Shown here: positions 24,981 through 34,310 of the stretch, in pieces
Position numbering within the stretch: the stretch's first letter is position 1
Layout of the letters: the number at the start of each line of letters is the position of its first letter
Assembly: GCA_964447285.1 (NCBI GenBank)
Contig: CAYURO010000025.1
Location: 3,242 to 67,241, forward strand
DNA length: 64,000 nt
Source of the DNA: CAJBNH01 sp964447285
GTDB lineage: Bacteria > Myxococcota_A > UBA9042
Reading direction: 5' to 3'
Translations under genes and position numbers: made by a program
Notes under the pieces: model-generated
Told to the model about the DNA's origin: nothing
Databases searched by the model: none
What the model saw: the letters and a program-made list of their open reading frames with translations, nothing else

Positions 24981-27299
24981 ATGCCCGCTTCCCTTCTTCG
25001 TTCGTCTGCCCGTTGTGCCGCTTTGCTGTCGGCATTTGCCTTCGTCGCGCTGCTGGGCGCCTGCAGTCAGGCCAACACCTTGCCGCAGGGCGACGCCACG
25101 ACGCTACCCGACACCATGCCGGACACCAAGGTCGACGTTCCGCTGGCCGACGGCACCGATCTGGTCGACTCGACGGATCTGGACGTCCCCGCCGACGAGT
25201 ATACGGGCCCCGCGTGCACCACCACCTCGGCGTGCAAAGAGGTCAGCGGCAATCCGTACTGCAACGTCGCGCAGAAGAAGTGCGTCGAGTGCCTGTTCGA
25301 CCTGCACTGCACCGACGGCAAGACCTGCAAGTCCAACGTCTGCACCGACGTCAGCTGCGTGCCGGGGACGTCGAAGTGTGCCGGCCAGTTTCTGGAGGTG
25401 TGCGCCGCCGACGGCAAGAGCGTCGACCAGCAGGCGTGCCCGGACAACCAGCCAATCTGCACGGGCGACAAGTGCCGGGCCTGCGAGCCCAACAAGCTGT
25501 TTTGCCAGAAGGCTGCGGCCTCAGGCGGTACCAGCATGGCCGTGCTGCAGTGCAACGCGGACGGCAGCGCCTCGACGACCAAGGAAACCTGCAAGGCCGG
25601 CACCATCTGCACCGGCCTGAAGTGCCAGGCGTGCGTGCCCGGCACCCGCTCGTGCTTGGGCGACACCGCCATGGAGTGCGCGTCTGACGGCACCGGCTTC
25701 CAAGTGGCCCAAGACTGCGCCAAGGGCGGGTGGACCTGCTTGGGCGGCCTTTGCGTCAACGCTTGCGCCAGCGACATCAAGTCGAACACGAACGTGGGCT
25801 GCGACTACTGGGCGGTCGACCTGGACAACGCCCTGGAAGTGAATTCGGCCGGCGTATACGACGCGCAGAACGCGCAGTTCTCCGTCATCGTGTCGAATAC
25901 CTCGGCCAACCCGGCGATCGTCGACGTGACGCTGGGCGTGGACAAGTCGGCCACGGGCGCCAAGACCAAGTCGTGGACGGTGCAGCCAAAGGCCTTGCAG
26001 ATCATCAACTTGCCTGACCCGAGCTGGCAGATCCCCAACCAGAACCAAGACGGCACGAACATCAACGGGCGTGTCTACCGCATCCAGGCCAGCCAGCCGA
26101 TCGTCGCCTATCAGTTCAACCCGCTGCAGAACTACGGCGTGTTCTCCAACGACGCCTCGCTGCTGCTGCCGACCAACAGCTTGGGCACCAAGTACTACGT
26201 CCTCAGCCGCCAGCAGGACGGCAACTACCGCAGCTATATCAACATCATAGCCACCCTGCCCGGCGTCACCAACGTCAAGGTGGTGCCGTCGGCGCGCACG
26301 CTGGCAGGCCCGAACGTGCCGGCGATGGAAAAGGGCCAGTCCAAGTCGTTCCAGCTCAAGCAGGGCGAGTCCCTCAACATCGAGTCGGATCAGGAAAAGG
26401 CAGACTTGACGGGCTCCTACATCGAGTCCGACCGCGCCGTGGCGGTGTTCGGCGGCTCTGAGGCCAGCAATTCTCCGGCCTTCGGCAACTGCGTCCCCAG
26501 CGGCGTGGGCACCAAGAAGGTGTGCGCGTCGACGGTGCTGGACGGTTCTGGCGGCACACCGTGCACCAAGGACACCGACTGCGAGGCCGAGTGCTGCTCT
26601 GACCATCTGGAGGAGCAGATGTTCCCGGTCGCGGCGTGGGGCAAGCAGTACGTGGGCGGCCGGTTGCAGCCGCGCGGCAAGGAGCGCGACGCATGGCGCA
26701 TCCTGGCCGCCGAAAACGGCACCAAGGTCACGCTGACCCCGGCCATCGCCACGGTGCCGCTACTCAGCGCGGGCCAATGGTACGAGTTTGAGACCGACAA
26801 GGACTTCATGATCCAGGCCGACAAGCCGATTCAGGTCGGCCAGTACATGGCCAGCTCGTACGCGACCGTTACCAAGGGAACGGCGACCTGCACCAGCGAC
26901 TCGCAGTGCGTGACCCAACACGGCTTCATGGCCAAATGCGAGTACGGCGGGATCGAGAAGTACTGCGCGCCGATCGGTGACCCGTCGCTGATCCTCGGCG
27001 TGGCGACCGACCAGTATTTGGACAAGTACCTGTTCCTGGTGCCCGACAAGTACAAGTTCAACTACATCAACATCCTGGCTCCTCAAGGCACGGTGTCGAC
27101 CATCGACGGCATCGGCATCGCGCCGCAGGCGTTCGTCTCTGTCCCGGGCACCGGCTGGATGGTGGCGCGCATGCTCATCGCGGCCGGGACGCACCGGCTT
27201 GAGACGTCGCAGAAGGCCGGTCTGCTGGTGTACGGCTACGACGACGACGTCAGCTACGGCTATCCGGGCGGCGCGGGCATGGCGATCAACCAGCCGTAG
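24981..27299 (+). CDS. IgGFc-binding-type surface lipoprotein with Cys-rich N-terminus
   Basis: 772 residues, ATG 24981 with GGAGGAA 6-8 nt upstream. A lipoprotein signal (LLGAC, Cys28) is followed by an Asp/Thr-rich linker to about residue 74, then several Cys-rich modules (about 76-260: repeated 'C....C..G.C' patterns). From about 270 the protein matches the N-terminal domain found in IgGFc-binding proteins: VYRIQASQPIVAYQFNPL followed by SNDASLLLPT and further beta repeats. A Cys-rich insertion (CTKDTDCEAECCSDH) sits near residue 535. Family members are large secreted or surface proteins in Myxococcota-like bacteria; the name does not prove antibody binding. It stands alone after a 291-bp divergent promoter region. 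Confidence 0.85.
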   Translation: MPASLLRSSARCAALLSAFAFVALLGACSQANTLPQGDATTLPDTMPDTKVDVPLADGTDLVDSTDLDVPADEYTGPACTTTSACKEVSGNPYCNVAQKKCVECLFDLHCTDGKTCKSNVCTDVSCVPGTSKCAGQFLEVCAADGKSVDQQACPDNQPICTGDKCRACEPNKLFCQKAAASGGTSMAVLQCNADGSASTTKETCKAGTICTGLKCQACVPGTRSCLGDTAMECASDGTGFQVAQDCAKGGWTCLGGLCVNACASDIKSNTNVGCDYWAVDLDNALEVNSAGVYDAQNAQFSVIVSNTSANPAIVDVTLGVDKSATGAKTKSWTVQPKALQIINLPDPSWQIPNQNQDGTNINGRVYRIQASQPIVAYQFNPLQNYGVFSNDASLLLPTNSLGTKYYVLSRQQDGNYRSYINIIATLPGVTNVKVVPSARTLAGPNVPAMEKGQSKSFQLKQGESLNIESDQEKADLTGSYIESDRAVAVFGGSEASNSPAFGNCVPSGVGTKKVCASTVLDGSGGTPCTKDTDCEAECCSDHLEEQMFPVAAWGKQYVGGRLQPRGKERDAWRILAAENGTKVTLTPAIATVPLLSAGQWYEFETDKDFMIQADKPIQVGQYMASSYATVTKGTATCTSDSQCVTQHGFMAKCEYGGIEKYCAPIGDPSLILGVATDQYLDKYLFLVPDKYKFNYINILAPQGTVSTIDGIGIAPQAFVSVPGTGWMVARMLIAAGTHRLETSQKAGLLVYGYDDDVSYGYPGGAGMAINQP

Positions 27300-28048
27300 G
27301 CGACGAAACGACCGACGCACCCTCACCCGCACGACCCATGTGCGCTAACCTTGCCGGAGTCCGCCGCCCCCGAAGTGAACTTCGCGGGCTACCCGTCTAG
27401 AAGTCCGCGTTGATGACGCCGCGGACTGCCACAGCCGATTGCCGCTCACGCACCCGAACGCGTCCCTTCGACTCGCAAGGCACCATGTGCCAGTCCCCCA
27501 GGGACTTCTTGAACGGTAGCCAACGGACTTTAGTCCGTGGATTCAGGCAATTGCGGTCCAAAGTTAGCGCATATGCCCGCACGACCTCCACCGGCCGGGT
27601 CAGCGACCCTTATGTGCGATGGTCGAGTGGATCTTCCTGCAATGTATTGGGAATCGCGACGTTCGGCGCTGGCCGGCGGGCTCCGCTGAACCATGCTCCT
27701 TGGTTCTACAGGCCGCCGATACCGTGCCATCGACCCTGCCGGCGCAGATGGGTCAAGCGGACCGACGGTCGACGGGCCCCACATTGGGACGGCGCGGCGA
27801 CTCATTCTGAGACTGGCCCAAACTGGGAATCACTGCCACCGGCTCCTATGCACCATCGGGAGATTTGAATAAACCAAGAATTATTACAGATGCTTGGAAA
27901 CTAGATCTTGCGATCGTGAATCCAATTCCCAAGCTGCCGACTCATACTGCGCACGGTGAGCAGGAAATCCCGTTCCTCTCGCACCCTCTCCATATTGGAC
28001 AGAGGGTTACGACCGCATTTTCCCCCAAGACAAAGGAAGCATCCCTCA
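27300..28048. other. 749-bp stretch without a recognisable gene
   Basis: No reading frame here has protein-like composition, a signal peptide or a family match. The first part (27371-27538) holds four short perfect inverted repeats. The part from about 27865 to 28048 is markedly AT-richer than the rest of the window and probably contains the promoter of the pilus locus; I could not fix -35/-10 boxes with confidence. Confidence 0.6.
27371..27538. repeat. Cluster of four short perfect inverted repeats (REP-like)
   Basis: IR1 27371-27384 (CGAAGT-GA-ACTTCG); IR2 27402-27427 (AGTCCGCG, 10-nt loop, CGCGGACT); IR3 27492-27506 (AGTCCC-CCA-GGGACT); IR4 27523-27538 (ACGGACT-TT-AGTCCGT). Three of the four share the AGTCC/GGACT core. 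Such clusters resemble REP sequences mobilised by RAYT/IS200-type transposases or the ends of IS605-type elements; no transposase is present. Confidence 0.55.
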
Positions 28049-28585
28049 ATGACCAAGACCATCTTCGTTCGCTCGTTCATTGCCGCCTCTGCCCTCGCCG
28101 CCTTCGCCGCTCCTGCAGCCCAGGCCGCCACGCAGACCGTCCCTTGCTCAGTGACGCTCGTCACGCCCCTGTCCATCGGCAACGCTGTCAGCATGAACTT
28201 CGGCACGCTGTCGGCGCCGACCACGGCCGACCAGACGTTTGCTCTGGCGTCCACCGACGCCGCCGTCACCAGTGGCGCAGGCGATGGCAAGGTGTTCGCC
28301 GATGCCGCGCGCGCTGCCGGCTCGATCACGGTCACGGGCGCCAAGGGCAAGAAGATCAACATCACCGGCGCCATCAGCAACTGGGATGGCACCGGCGTCT
28401 CGAACACGGCGGACACGATCGACATCAACGGCGTCATCGGTGCGGGCACCACCGCGCGTTCGCTGACGATTGACGCGACGTCCGGCACCGTCGCGTGCGC
28501 GGTCGGCACCGGCATCACCATCGCCAAGGGAACCGCCGCGGGCGTCCACGCCGCAACGCTGACGCTCACGGTCGTCTACGAATAG
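28049..28585 (+). CDS. DUF4402 secreted pilus/fibre subunit (first copy)
   Basis: 178 residues from ATG 28049, the start that places a typical signal peptide (ending AAQAA) at the N-terminus, with AAGGA further upstream. The mature protein is a small beta-sandwich of DUF4402 type, with a Cys pair (PCSVT near the start, VACAVG near the end), many Gly/Thr/Ala residues and a final strand LTLTVVYE. DUF4402 proteins accompany alternative chaperone-usher systems, as here, so it is probably the exported structural subunit. It is followed after 58 bp by a second, diverged copy. Confidence 0.8.
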   Translation: MTKTIFVRSFIAASALAAFAAPAAQAATQTVPCSVTLVTPLSIGNAVSMNFGTLSAPTTADQTFALASTDAAVTSGAGDGKVFADAARAAGSITVTGAKGKKINITGAISNWDGTGVSNTADTIDINGVIGAGTTARSLTIDATSGTVACAVGTGITIAKGTAAGVHAATLTLTVVYE

Positions 28586-28643
28586 CGGCCGCCTGCTGTT
28601 CGGTGCGCTCGTCTGCTTTCCTCCCTCGTTTCAGGTATGCCGC

Positions 28644-29180
28644 ATGATGTTCGTCTCGACTCCGGCATTCACGCGCTTCGACCCGCGGTTCATCGGGCGG
28701 ATTGCGCTGTTTGCGGTGGTGTTGGGCGTCGCGTTGGCCGTCAGGTCCGCGCCCGCCCACGCCGCCGTCAGCATCTCCGTGACGCCTGTGCACTTTGGCA
28801 CGTTGGCCAGACCGACCACCGGCAGCGCGAGCTTCGTGCTGGACCCTGCGAGCGGCATCGTGACGACGACGCAGACCAGCCAAGGGGCTTGGGTGTTTGG
28901 CCTCAGCTACAGCTGCTCTGCCACCCTGACCGGGGGCACTCCCGGGACCAGGTACCTCGTGACGGTCACTTGGGCGACCAAGCCGCCGACCGGCATCACC
29001 CTCTCGGCTCCGACCATCTCGCCCAACACCGACACAAGCAATCCGGGCCTCGACAAGGAACGTATCCGGGCCGGCAGCACCGGCACGGCGACGTTTCAGG
29101 TGGCCGGCAGGATCACCGTGTCCTCGACGGCCGCGCTGGGCACCAACATCGCGCTGCCCAACCTCATTCTGACCTACTAG
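28644..29180 (+). CDS. DUF4402-like secreted pilus/fibre subunit (second copy)
   Basis: 178 residues (a second ATG follows at 28647). A long signal region (about 1-41, ending AHAA) is followed by a beta-rich domain starting VSISVTPVHFGTL, parallel to the first subunit's FGTLSAPTT segment, and ending LPNLILTY. It is diverged from the first copy although equal in length; one Cys remains (SYSCSA). Possible roles are tip or anchor subunit versus major subunit. It is 29 bp from the chaperone gene. Confidence 0.75.
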   Translation: MMFVSTPAFTRFDPRFIGRIALFAVVLGVALAVRSAPAHAAVSISVTPVHFGTLARPTTGSASFVLDPASGIVTTTQTSQGAWVFGLSYSCSATLTGGTPGTRYLVTVTWATKPPTGITLSAPTISPNTDTSNPGLDKERIRAGSTGTATFQVAGRITVSSTAALGTNIALPNLILTY

Positions 29181-29209
29181 GACCCTCACGGGGACGACCG
29201 GAGCACTCC

Positions 29210-30079
29210 TTGCTGAAGCCTCCTTCGACTTCGCCAATCGCGCTGGCCGCTACGGTTCTGGCCACTGCCTTGCTTGGGGTGGTGCATCCCGCGATCGCCA
29301 CCCCTGACGCAGGCCAGGTGCGCGCCGAGATCACCCTGTTTCCCACGCGGGTCGTGCTCGAGGGCGCGGACCGGTCGGCCGATGTCACCGTCAACAGCGG
29401 CGGCAGCGTGGCGGGGGCGTTCCGGGTCGGCTTCACTTTCGTGCGCATGGACCCGTCGGGCACCGTCCGCCAGGTCACCGACCTGAGCGATCGCGAGCGC
29501 TTGGCGGCCTCCCTCGTGCGGGTGTCGCCCCGCCAGTTCGTGGTGCAGCCCTTTGGATCGCAAAGGATTCGCCTTGGGTTGCGCAAGCCAGCCGACCTTC
29601 CTGACGGCGAGTATCGCGTCAACCTGCACATCGAGGAGATCCCCACCGGCGGCACTCGCGCCGCAAGTGCGCCGGACGAGGCGTTCTCGGCGTCGGTCGT
29701 CATCCTCACCGCGGTTTCCGTGCCACTCATCGTGCGCCACGGCCGCCTGGATGTGCGCGTCACTTTGGCGGATTTGCGGATCGAGCATCCGGCCGGCAAG
29801 CCTGCCACCGTGTCGGCGACTCTGGTGCGCGACGGCAATCGGTCGGCGTACGGAGACTTGACCGCGACGTTTCAGCCCAAGGGCTCCAGCGCGCCGGTCG
29901 AGGTCGCTCAGGTCAAGGGCGTGGCCGTTTACGCCGAGGTCGAGCGGCGCCCGATTCAACTCGATGTGGCTGCTTCGGCTCCCGCATCGCTGCGCGGCGG
30001 ACGGCTGACCCTGTCGTACCGACTGCCGACCGAACAGGGCGGCGCCCTCCTGGCGGAGTCCACCGTCCTTCTGCCCTAG
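29210..30079 (+). CDS. PapD-like periplasmic pilus chaperone
   Basis: 289 residues. I place the start at TTG 29210: GGAG lies 7 nt upstream and the following residues form a signal peptide ending near AIATPDA; no ATG is suitable. The mature protein shows the two-domain chaperone pattern: FPTRVVLEGADRSADVTV for the first strands, SPRQFVVQPFGSQRIRLGLR for the subunit-binding strand region, and LPDGEYRVNLHIEEIP. Chaperones of this kind hold pilus subunits by donor-strand complementation until the usher takes them. It sits directly between subunit and usher genes. Confidence 0.8.
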   Translation: MLKPPSTSPIALAATVLATALLGVVHPAIATPDAGQVRAEITLFPTRVVLEGADRSADVTVNSGGSVAGAFRVGFTFVRMDPSGTVRQVTDLSDRERLAASLVRVSPRQFVVQPFGSQRIRLGLRKPADLPDGEYRVNLHIEEIPTGGTRAASAPDEAFSASVVILTAVSVPLIVRHGRLDVRVTLADLRIEHPAGKPATVSATLVRDGNRSAYGDLTATFQPKGSSAPVEVAQVKGVAVYAEVERRPIQLDVAASAPASLRGGRLTLSYRLPTEQGGALLAESTVLLP

Positions 30080-30112
30080 CCCGACCTCCTGAACGCGATT
30101 TGGCGGCGAACC

Positions 30113-33100
30113 ATGACCCGGGCCTGGCCATTGCCATTGCTGATGCTGTGCCTCGCCGTCCCAGCCCGGGCCGAAGCGCCTGCATCCGTGCGCCCCGCCG
30201 ATGCCGCGATCGACGTCGCTGACTTGGATGTCGCTGTCAGTTCGCGCGCCTTGCCGCGCCGCCAGCCCCGCGTGAATCCCCGCGACGACTTTGACGAGCT
30301 GGTGCTCGAGCTGGCCTTGGGCGACACGGTGCTGCTGCCGGACCTGATCGCGTTGCAGCGAGGGGACCAGGTGTGGGCGCCACTGGGGCCGGTCGTGCGG
30401 GCGCTGGACTTCCTGATCACCGTGGACGTGCCGTCGGGCGTCGCGTCGGGCTGGTTCATCGACGAGAGCCGCCGCTTCGAGCTCGACGTCAGCAAGCGCA
30501 CCATCCGGGTCGGCTCGAAGACCCGTGCGTTCCAGCCCGAGCAGATCATCTGGCGCGACGAGCTGTATGTGCGGCTGGACGCGCTGGGCGAGTGGCTGTC
30601 GATGGTCCCATCGTTCAACTTTCAGGCGATGCGGCTGTCGCTGGCGACCCAAGAATCGCTGCCGCTGGCGCGTCGGCTCGAGCGCGAGCGCTTGCACCGT
30701 CAGGTCGTTCCGAGGGCTGGCGCGGTCAACCCCACAAAAGCACTGGCGAATGGCCCCAAGATGCTGGCGGTGCCGTTGCTGGATCTGCGTGTCGAGGCGG
30801 CAGGCGGTGCTTTCGGCCCGGCAGGAGGTTCCGCACATCCCCCGGCGGGCACCACGCAGTACAACGTCGGCGGGCAAGGCGACCTGTTGTGGATGGAGTC
30901 GGACTGGGGCGTGGCGGGCACGCAGCACCACCCCGTGTCGCTTGCGAGCCTGCGCATGGCGCGACGCGACGCGCTGGCCGGCCTGTTGGGTCCGCTGGGG
31001 GCGCGTGAGTTGCTGGCGGGCGACCTCTCGACCATGGCGATGCCGCTGGTGGTCCAAAGCGATCTGGGCCGGGGCGTGGCCGTCTCGAACTTTCCGCTTG
31101 CGGCGCCCCGGGAGTTCGACCGTACCCGCCTGGAAGGTCAGCTGCCCGTGGGTTGGGATGCAGAGCTGTTTCGCAACGGCGAGCTGCTGGCCTTTACCGC
31201 CGCGACCAACGGTCACTACCTGTTTGCCGACGTGCCGTTGCTGTTCGGCCGCAACGAGCTGCGGGTCGTGATGCACGGGCCGCATGGCGAGCGGCGCGAG
31301 GTGGTGCAGCAAACGCTTGTCGGCGCCAATCTGGTGCGGCCAGGCGAGTTCTCGTACGCCGCCTCGGTCACCCAGGACCGCGAGACCGTGCTGCCGTTGC
31401 AGAATCTGGCCACCTCGCCCACCGCCGGGCAGCTGCGGGTGATGGGCCGTGTGGAACAGGGCGTGACCCGGCAGTTCTCGCTGACGGCAGGGGCGGCCAG
31501 CGTCGCCTCGGCCATCGGACCGCGCACCACCCACGGCAGCGCCGGCGCACGGGCGGTGGTCGGCAACGTCTATGCTGAGGGCGATCTGGTCGCCCAGATC
31601 GACGGCGGAGCCGCGGGGCATGCGAGCGTCCAGACCGGTCTTGGCTCGACGACGCTGGTGGTCGAACACGCCAGATTTGGGCGCGATTTTGCCAGCGAGG
31701 TGGCGGCCAGCGCGCCGGGGCTCGACTCGCGCAGCCGCGTGCGCCTCGACAGCCCGATCGAGGTCGGCGGCTTCGGTCAGGTCGGCCTCGGGCTGGACAA
31801 CGAAGTGGATACCTTCGCTTCCGGCCACTCGGTCACGCGCATCACGGCCCGCACCGGACTGACGATGGACTCGCTGTACTTGGCGACCTCGGCGATGGCG
31901 GGCGGGCAGGACTTCTCCAAGTGGCAGATGCTGGGCGTCACAAGCGGTCGCTATCGCACCACGCTTGCCACGCCCCACGTCGACCTCGTCTGGAACGGCA
32001 CGGGCAGCAGCGTCACGTTGGACCAGGCCAAGGTCGGCGCGGACGTGCGCCTGGGCTCATGGACGTCGGCGGACGTCGAGCTGCAGCACAGCCTGACCGA
32101 CGGCACCACGCTTGCCCGGGTGGGTCTGCGTCAACAGCGCGACGCCTTCGCTTGGGGCGCGCAGGTGGCGGGAGGCTCGGACGCCGGCGTCTCGGCCGGG
32201 TTGACCTTCGAGATGCACTTGGGCACCCAGCCGCGCACCGGAAAGTGGACCGCGTCGTCGATGTCGATGGGCGGCACCGGGGCGGTGCTGGCGCATGTGT
32301 TCGTGGACCGCGATGGCGATGGCCGTTTCGGCGCGGGCGACGAGGCGATCGCCGGCGCTCGTTTCCGTATCGAGAATCAGGACACCTCGAAGGCCATCAC
32401 GGACACGGAGGGCTATGCCACCCTGACGCGCCTGCAGGCCTACGTACCGGTCGAGATTCGTCTGGATCGCGGGTCACTTCCCGACGTGTATGCGTTGCCG
32501 CGCCCCGAGTTCCAGTCGGTGTTGCCGCGCATCGGCGGCACGGTCGATGTCGACTTTCCGGTGGTGTTGGCTGGCGCGATCGAGGGCTCGCTGCGGCACG
32601 TGGCTTCGCAGGGCGGCGGGGCGGTGGCCGACATGTCGGTCGAGCTTCGGTCGGGTGAGGAGGTCGTCGCGCGCCAGAAGTCCGCCTATGACGGCTTCTT
32701 TGTCTTCGAGGACGTCATGCCGGGGACCTACTCGGTGCGGGTCGCGGCGGACCAAGAAACCAGCGACTGGCGCCTGCCACCCCCGCAGCGTGTGGTCATC
32801 GGGGCGGACGGTCCGGTGGTGTCCGGCATCGACTTCGGTCTGACCGAGCCGTCCACAGCTTGGGCGGGCGTACCGACCGCCGGTGTCGCGCCGCGCGACG
32901 TCCCCGCGCCTGACCCGACGCCGCCGGCAGCGAAGCCCGCACCCGCCGCGGTTCACACCGAAGTTGCCTTGGCGCAGCCCTTGCAGATCGAGGCGACTCC
33001 CAAGGCGAAACCCGCAGCAAGGCCGAAGCTCGCCGTGTCGGGTCGTGTCCAAAAGGTCCATCGCCGCCACGATCGCGCAGGCGCGGCCCAAGATCAGGTC

Positions 33101-33301
33101 ATCGCGGCCAAGTGGCTGAAGAAACTGCAGCCGCGGCGGTGGGTTCACAAGGCCCGCGCGCAGCAGGCGGCTCTGGCGCGCTGGATCCACCAGACGATGC
33201 ATCGGCTGACCGAGTTCGAGCGCGCCGTGCTTCGCGCCGGTCGAATCGCCGTCCCTCACGCCCATCCGGCCGTAGTGCCTCATCGCCGCACCCGGCGCTG
33301 A
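30113..33301 (+). CDS. Alternative chaperone-usher outer-membrane usher
   Basis: 1062 residues with a signal peptide ending near ARAEA. The N-terminal 300 residues hold a periplasmic domain. The usher hallmark follows around 332: PREFDRTRLEGQLPVGWD, then ELFRNGELL and FADVPLLFGRNELR, and VRPGEFSY. About 400-720 is beta-strand rich, consistent with the barrel. After it are two Cna-B/SdrD-like domains (about 725-830, starting VFVDRDGDGRFGAGDE, and about 838-910) and a Pro/Ala/Lys-rich basic tail to the end. Ushers form the pore that assembles and secretes the fibre. The extra C-terminal domains and basic tail are unlike classical FimD/PapC. Last gene of the four-gene locus. Confidence 0.8.
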   Translation: MTRAWPLPLLMLCLAVPARAEAPASVRPADAAIDVADLDVAVSSRALPRRQPRVNPRDDFDELVLELALGDTVLLPDLIALQRGDQVWAPLGPVVRALDFLITVDVPSGVASGWFIDESRRFELDVSKRTIRVGSKTRAFQPEQIIWRDELYVRLDALGEWLSMVPSFNFQAMRLSLATQESLPLARRLERERLHRQVVPRAGAVNPTKALANGPKMLAVPLLDLRVEAAGGAFGPAGGSAHPPAGTTQYNVGGQGDLLWMESDWGVAGTQHHPVSLASLRMARRDALAGLLGPLGARELLAGDLSTMAMPLVVQSDLGRGVAVSNFPLAAPREFDRTRLEGQLPVGWDAELFRNGELLAFTAATNGHYLFADVPLLFGRNELRVVMHGPHGERREVVQQTLVGANLVRPGEFSYAASVTQDRETVLPLQNLATSPTAGQLRVMGRVEQGVTRQFSLTAGAASVASAIGPRTTHGSAGARAVVGNVYAEGDLVAQIDGGAAGHASVQTGLGSTTLVVEHARFGRDFASEVAASAPGLDSRSRVRLDSPIEVGGFGQVGLGLDNEVDTFASGHSVTRITARTGLTMDSLYLATSAMAGGQDFSKWQMLGVTSGRYRTTLATPHVDLVWNGTGSSVTLDQAKVGADVRLGSWTSADVELQHSLTDGTTLARVGLRQQRDAFAWGAQVAGGSDAGVSAGLTFEMHLGTQPRTGKWTASSMSMGGTGAVLAHVFVDRDGDGRFGAGDEAIAGARFRIENQDTSKAITDTEGYATLTRLQAYVPVEIRLDRGSLPDVYALPRPEFQSVLPRIGGTVDVDFPVVLAGAIEGSLRHVASQGGGAVADMSVELRSGEEVVARQKSAYDGFFVFEDVMPGTYSVRVAADQETSDWRLPPPQRVVIGADGPVVSGIDFGLTEPSTAWAGVPTAGVAPRDVPAPDPTPPAAKPAPAAVHTEVALAQPLQIEATPKAKPAARPKLAVSGRVQKVHRRHDRAGAAQDQVIAAKWLKKLQPRRWVHKARAQQAALARWIHQTMHRLTEFERAVLRAGRIAVPHAHPAVVPHRRTRR

Positions 33302-33311
33302 CCGCGTCTGT

Positions 33312-33351
33312 GCCGACGGCGTCGGCTGGCAGCAAGCCGGGTCCGACCCGG
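33312..33351. terminator. Possible bidirectional terminator hairpins
   Basis: Between the convergent ends of the usher and methyltransferase genes are GCCGAC-GGC-GTCGGC (33312-33326) and CCGGGT-CCG-ACCCGG (33337-33351), both with perfect 6-bp arms. No T-run follows, so intrinsic termination is uncertain. Confidence 0.35.
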
Positions 33352-33366
33352 ACCAAGCGGGCAAGC

Positions 33367-34071
33367 CTACGCCTCGTCCCCAGGGCCGCCGATCGGCGCC
33401 TCCCCGGGTCGTTTTCGCGGCACCAGCACCCCGTCCTTGACCTCGAGTTCCCGGGCGCGTTCCGCGCGCTTGCGCCCCAGCTCGACCCCCACGGCGTCGA
33501 GGCCCAGATCGTTGGCGACGGCCAGCACGGTGCCGTGGCCGCAGAAAGGGTCAATGACCGTGCGGGTTTGCGTCTGGTCGAGGATGAAGCGGCAGGCAAC
33601 CTCACAGGCCAGCAGGCCCATCCCGCGCGTCCAGGTCTGCTCGCCAGCCAGCGGCAGGACGTCCGGCGTCGAGAGCCCCACCTCGGCGCGAACACCCTGC
33701 GAAAAGCACAGCAGGTGCGAGAAGCCCGGCTGCCCGAAAGTGGCGCACCCCGGACGTGCCCGACACACGATCTTGTGCCAAAGCTGTGCGTGCCCGGTGC
33801 GCTCCGCAGCCTTCTGGACGAGATATCCCTTGTCCACCCAAGAGCCGGCCTGCTTCTGGTCGCGCTGGTAGAAGATGACCACGCCGTCCGGGGGGCAAGC
33901 CAACAGCACCCGCGCGGCGGCATCGGTGAACCAGACCTTCCAGTCGTCCAGAGAGAGCTTGGGGAACTCCGAGAAGTCCGGCAGCGAGGTCACGAAGCTG
34001 GCGCCGGCAACGACGCCCTGCTCGCCCAGCCATGCGAGGGCCTCGGTATGGTGGATGGTGCGCTGGGGCAT
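33367..34071 (-). CDS. SAM-dependent methyltransferase, DNA/RNA methylase-like
   Basis: 234 residues from ATG 34071 (GGAG about 8 nt upstream); a longer upstream frame is not protein-like. The C-terminal half carries DPFCGHGTVLAVAN, the glycine-rich SAM motif typical of N4/N6 DNA methylases and TRM11-type RNA methylases, followed by VGVELGRKRAERA. The N-terminus has TSLPDFSEFP where the catalytic [DN]PPY motif would be expected, so the chemistry is unclear. No restriction enzyme is nearby. It could modify RNA or protein; it is divergent from phaR. Confidence 0.75.
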   Translation of the reverse strand: MPQRTIHHTEALAWLGEQGVVAGASFVTSLPDFSEFPKLSLDDWKVWFTDAAARVLLACPPDGVVIFYQRDQKQAGSWVDKGYLVQKAAERTGHAQLWHKIVCRARPGCATFGQPGFSHLLCFSQGVRAEVGLSTPDVLPLAGEQTWTRGMGLLACEVACRFILDQTQTRTVIDPFCGHGTVLAVANDLGLDAVGVELGRKRAERARELEVKDGVLVPRKRPGEAPIGGPGDEA

Positions 34072-34209
34072 GGGGCCAGACTCCGGTCGCAGGGGGTGGC
34101 AAGCAGGGGGTCGACGTCTACGCCCAGCACCTGGACCGGTCAAGGGGGGCCAGGCGCGCCAGACCGGCACCCTCCGGAACCCACCGGCACGACGCGACAG
34201 GCGGCTGAT

Positions 34210-34224
34210 TGTTGCACCGCAACA
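34210..34224. promoter_or_regulatory. Palindromic operator upstream of phaR
   Basis: TGTTGC-ACC-GCAACA, perfect 6-bp arms. It contains the TGC-N3-GCA core like that reported for PhaR binding sites. It lies about 20 bp upstream of a candidate -35 and 86 bp before the phaR start. An identical copy (18 bp identical including the flank) occurs inside the gene at 34808. Confidence 0.55.
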
Positions 34225-34244
34225 TGGCATCGGCTTTGCGGAGC

Positions 34245-34273
34245 TTGCCGTATCCGCGCAGCTGGTGTGTCAT
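34245..34273 (+). promoter_or_regulatory. Candidate phaR promoter
   Basis: TTGCCG (34245-34250), 17-nt spacer and TGTCAT (34268-34273), about 37 bp before ATG 34311. The -10 is weak. Confidence 0.3.
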
Positions 34274-34310
34274 GGCCCCCTTCGCACTGCAGCAAACGAC
34301 CGGAGGTCCC

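Noticed and set aside
27397..27591. Minus-strand 64-codon frame in the hairpin cluster, as a transposase remnant
   Set aside because: No transposase motif; the sequence is mostly the hairpins read through.
27410..27868. Plus-strand 152-codon frame in the gene-free stretch
   Set aside because: No ribosome-binding site, signal or family; Arg/Ser-rich non-coding composition.
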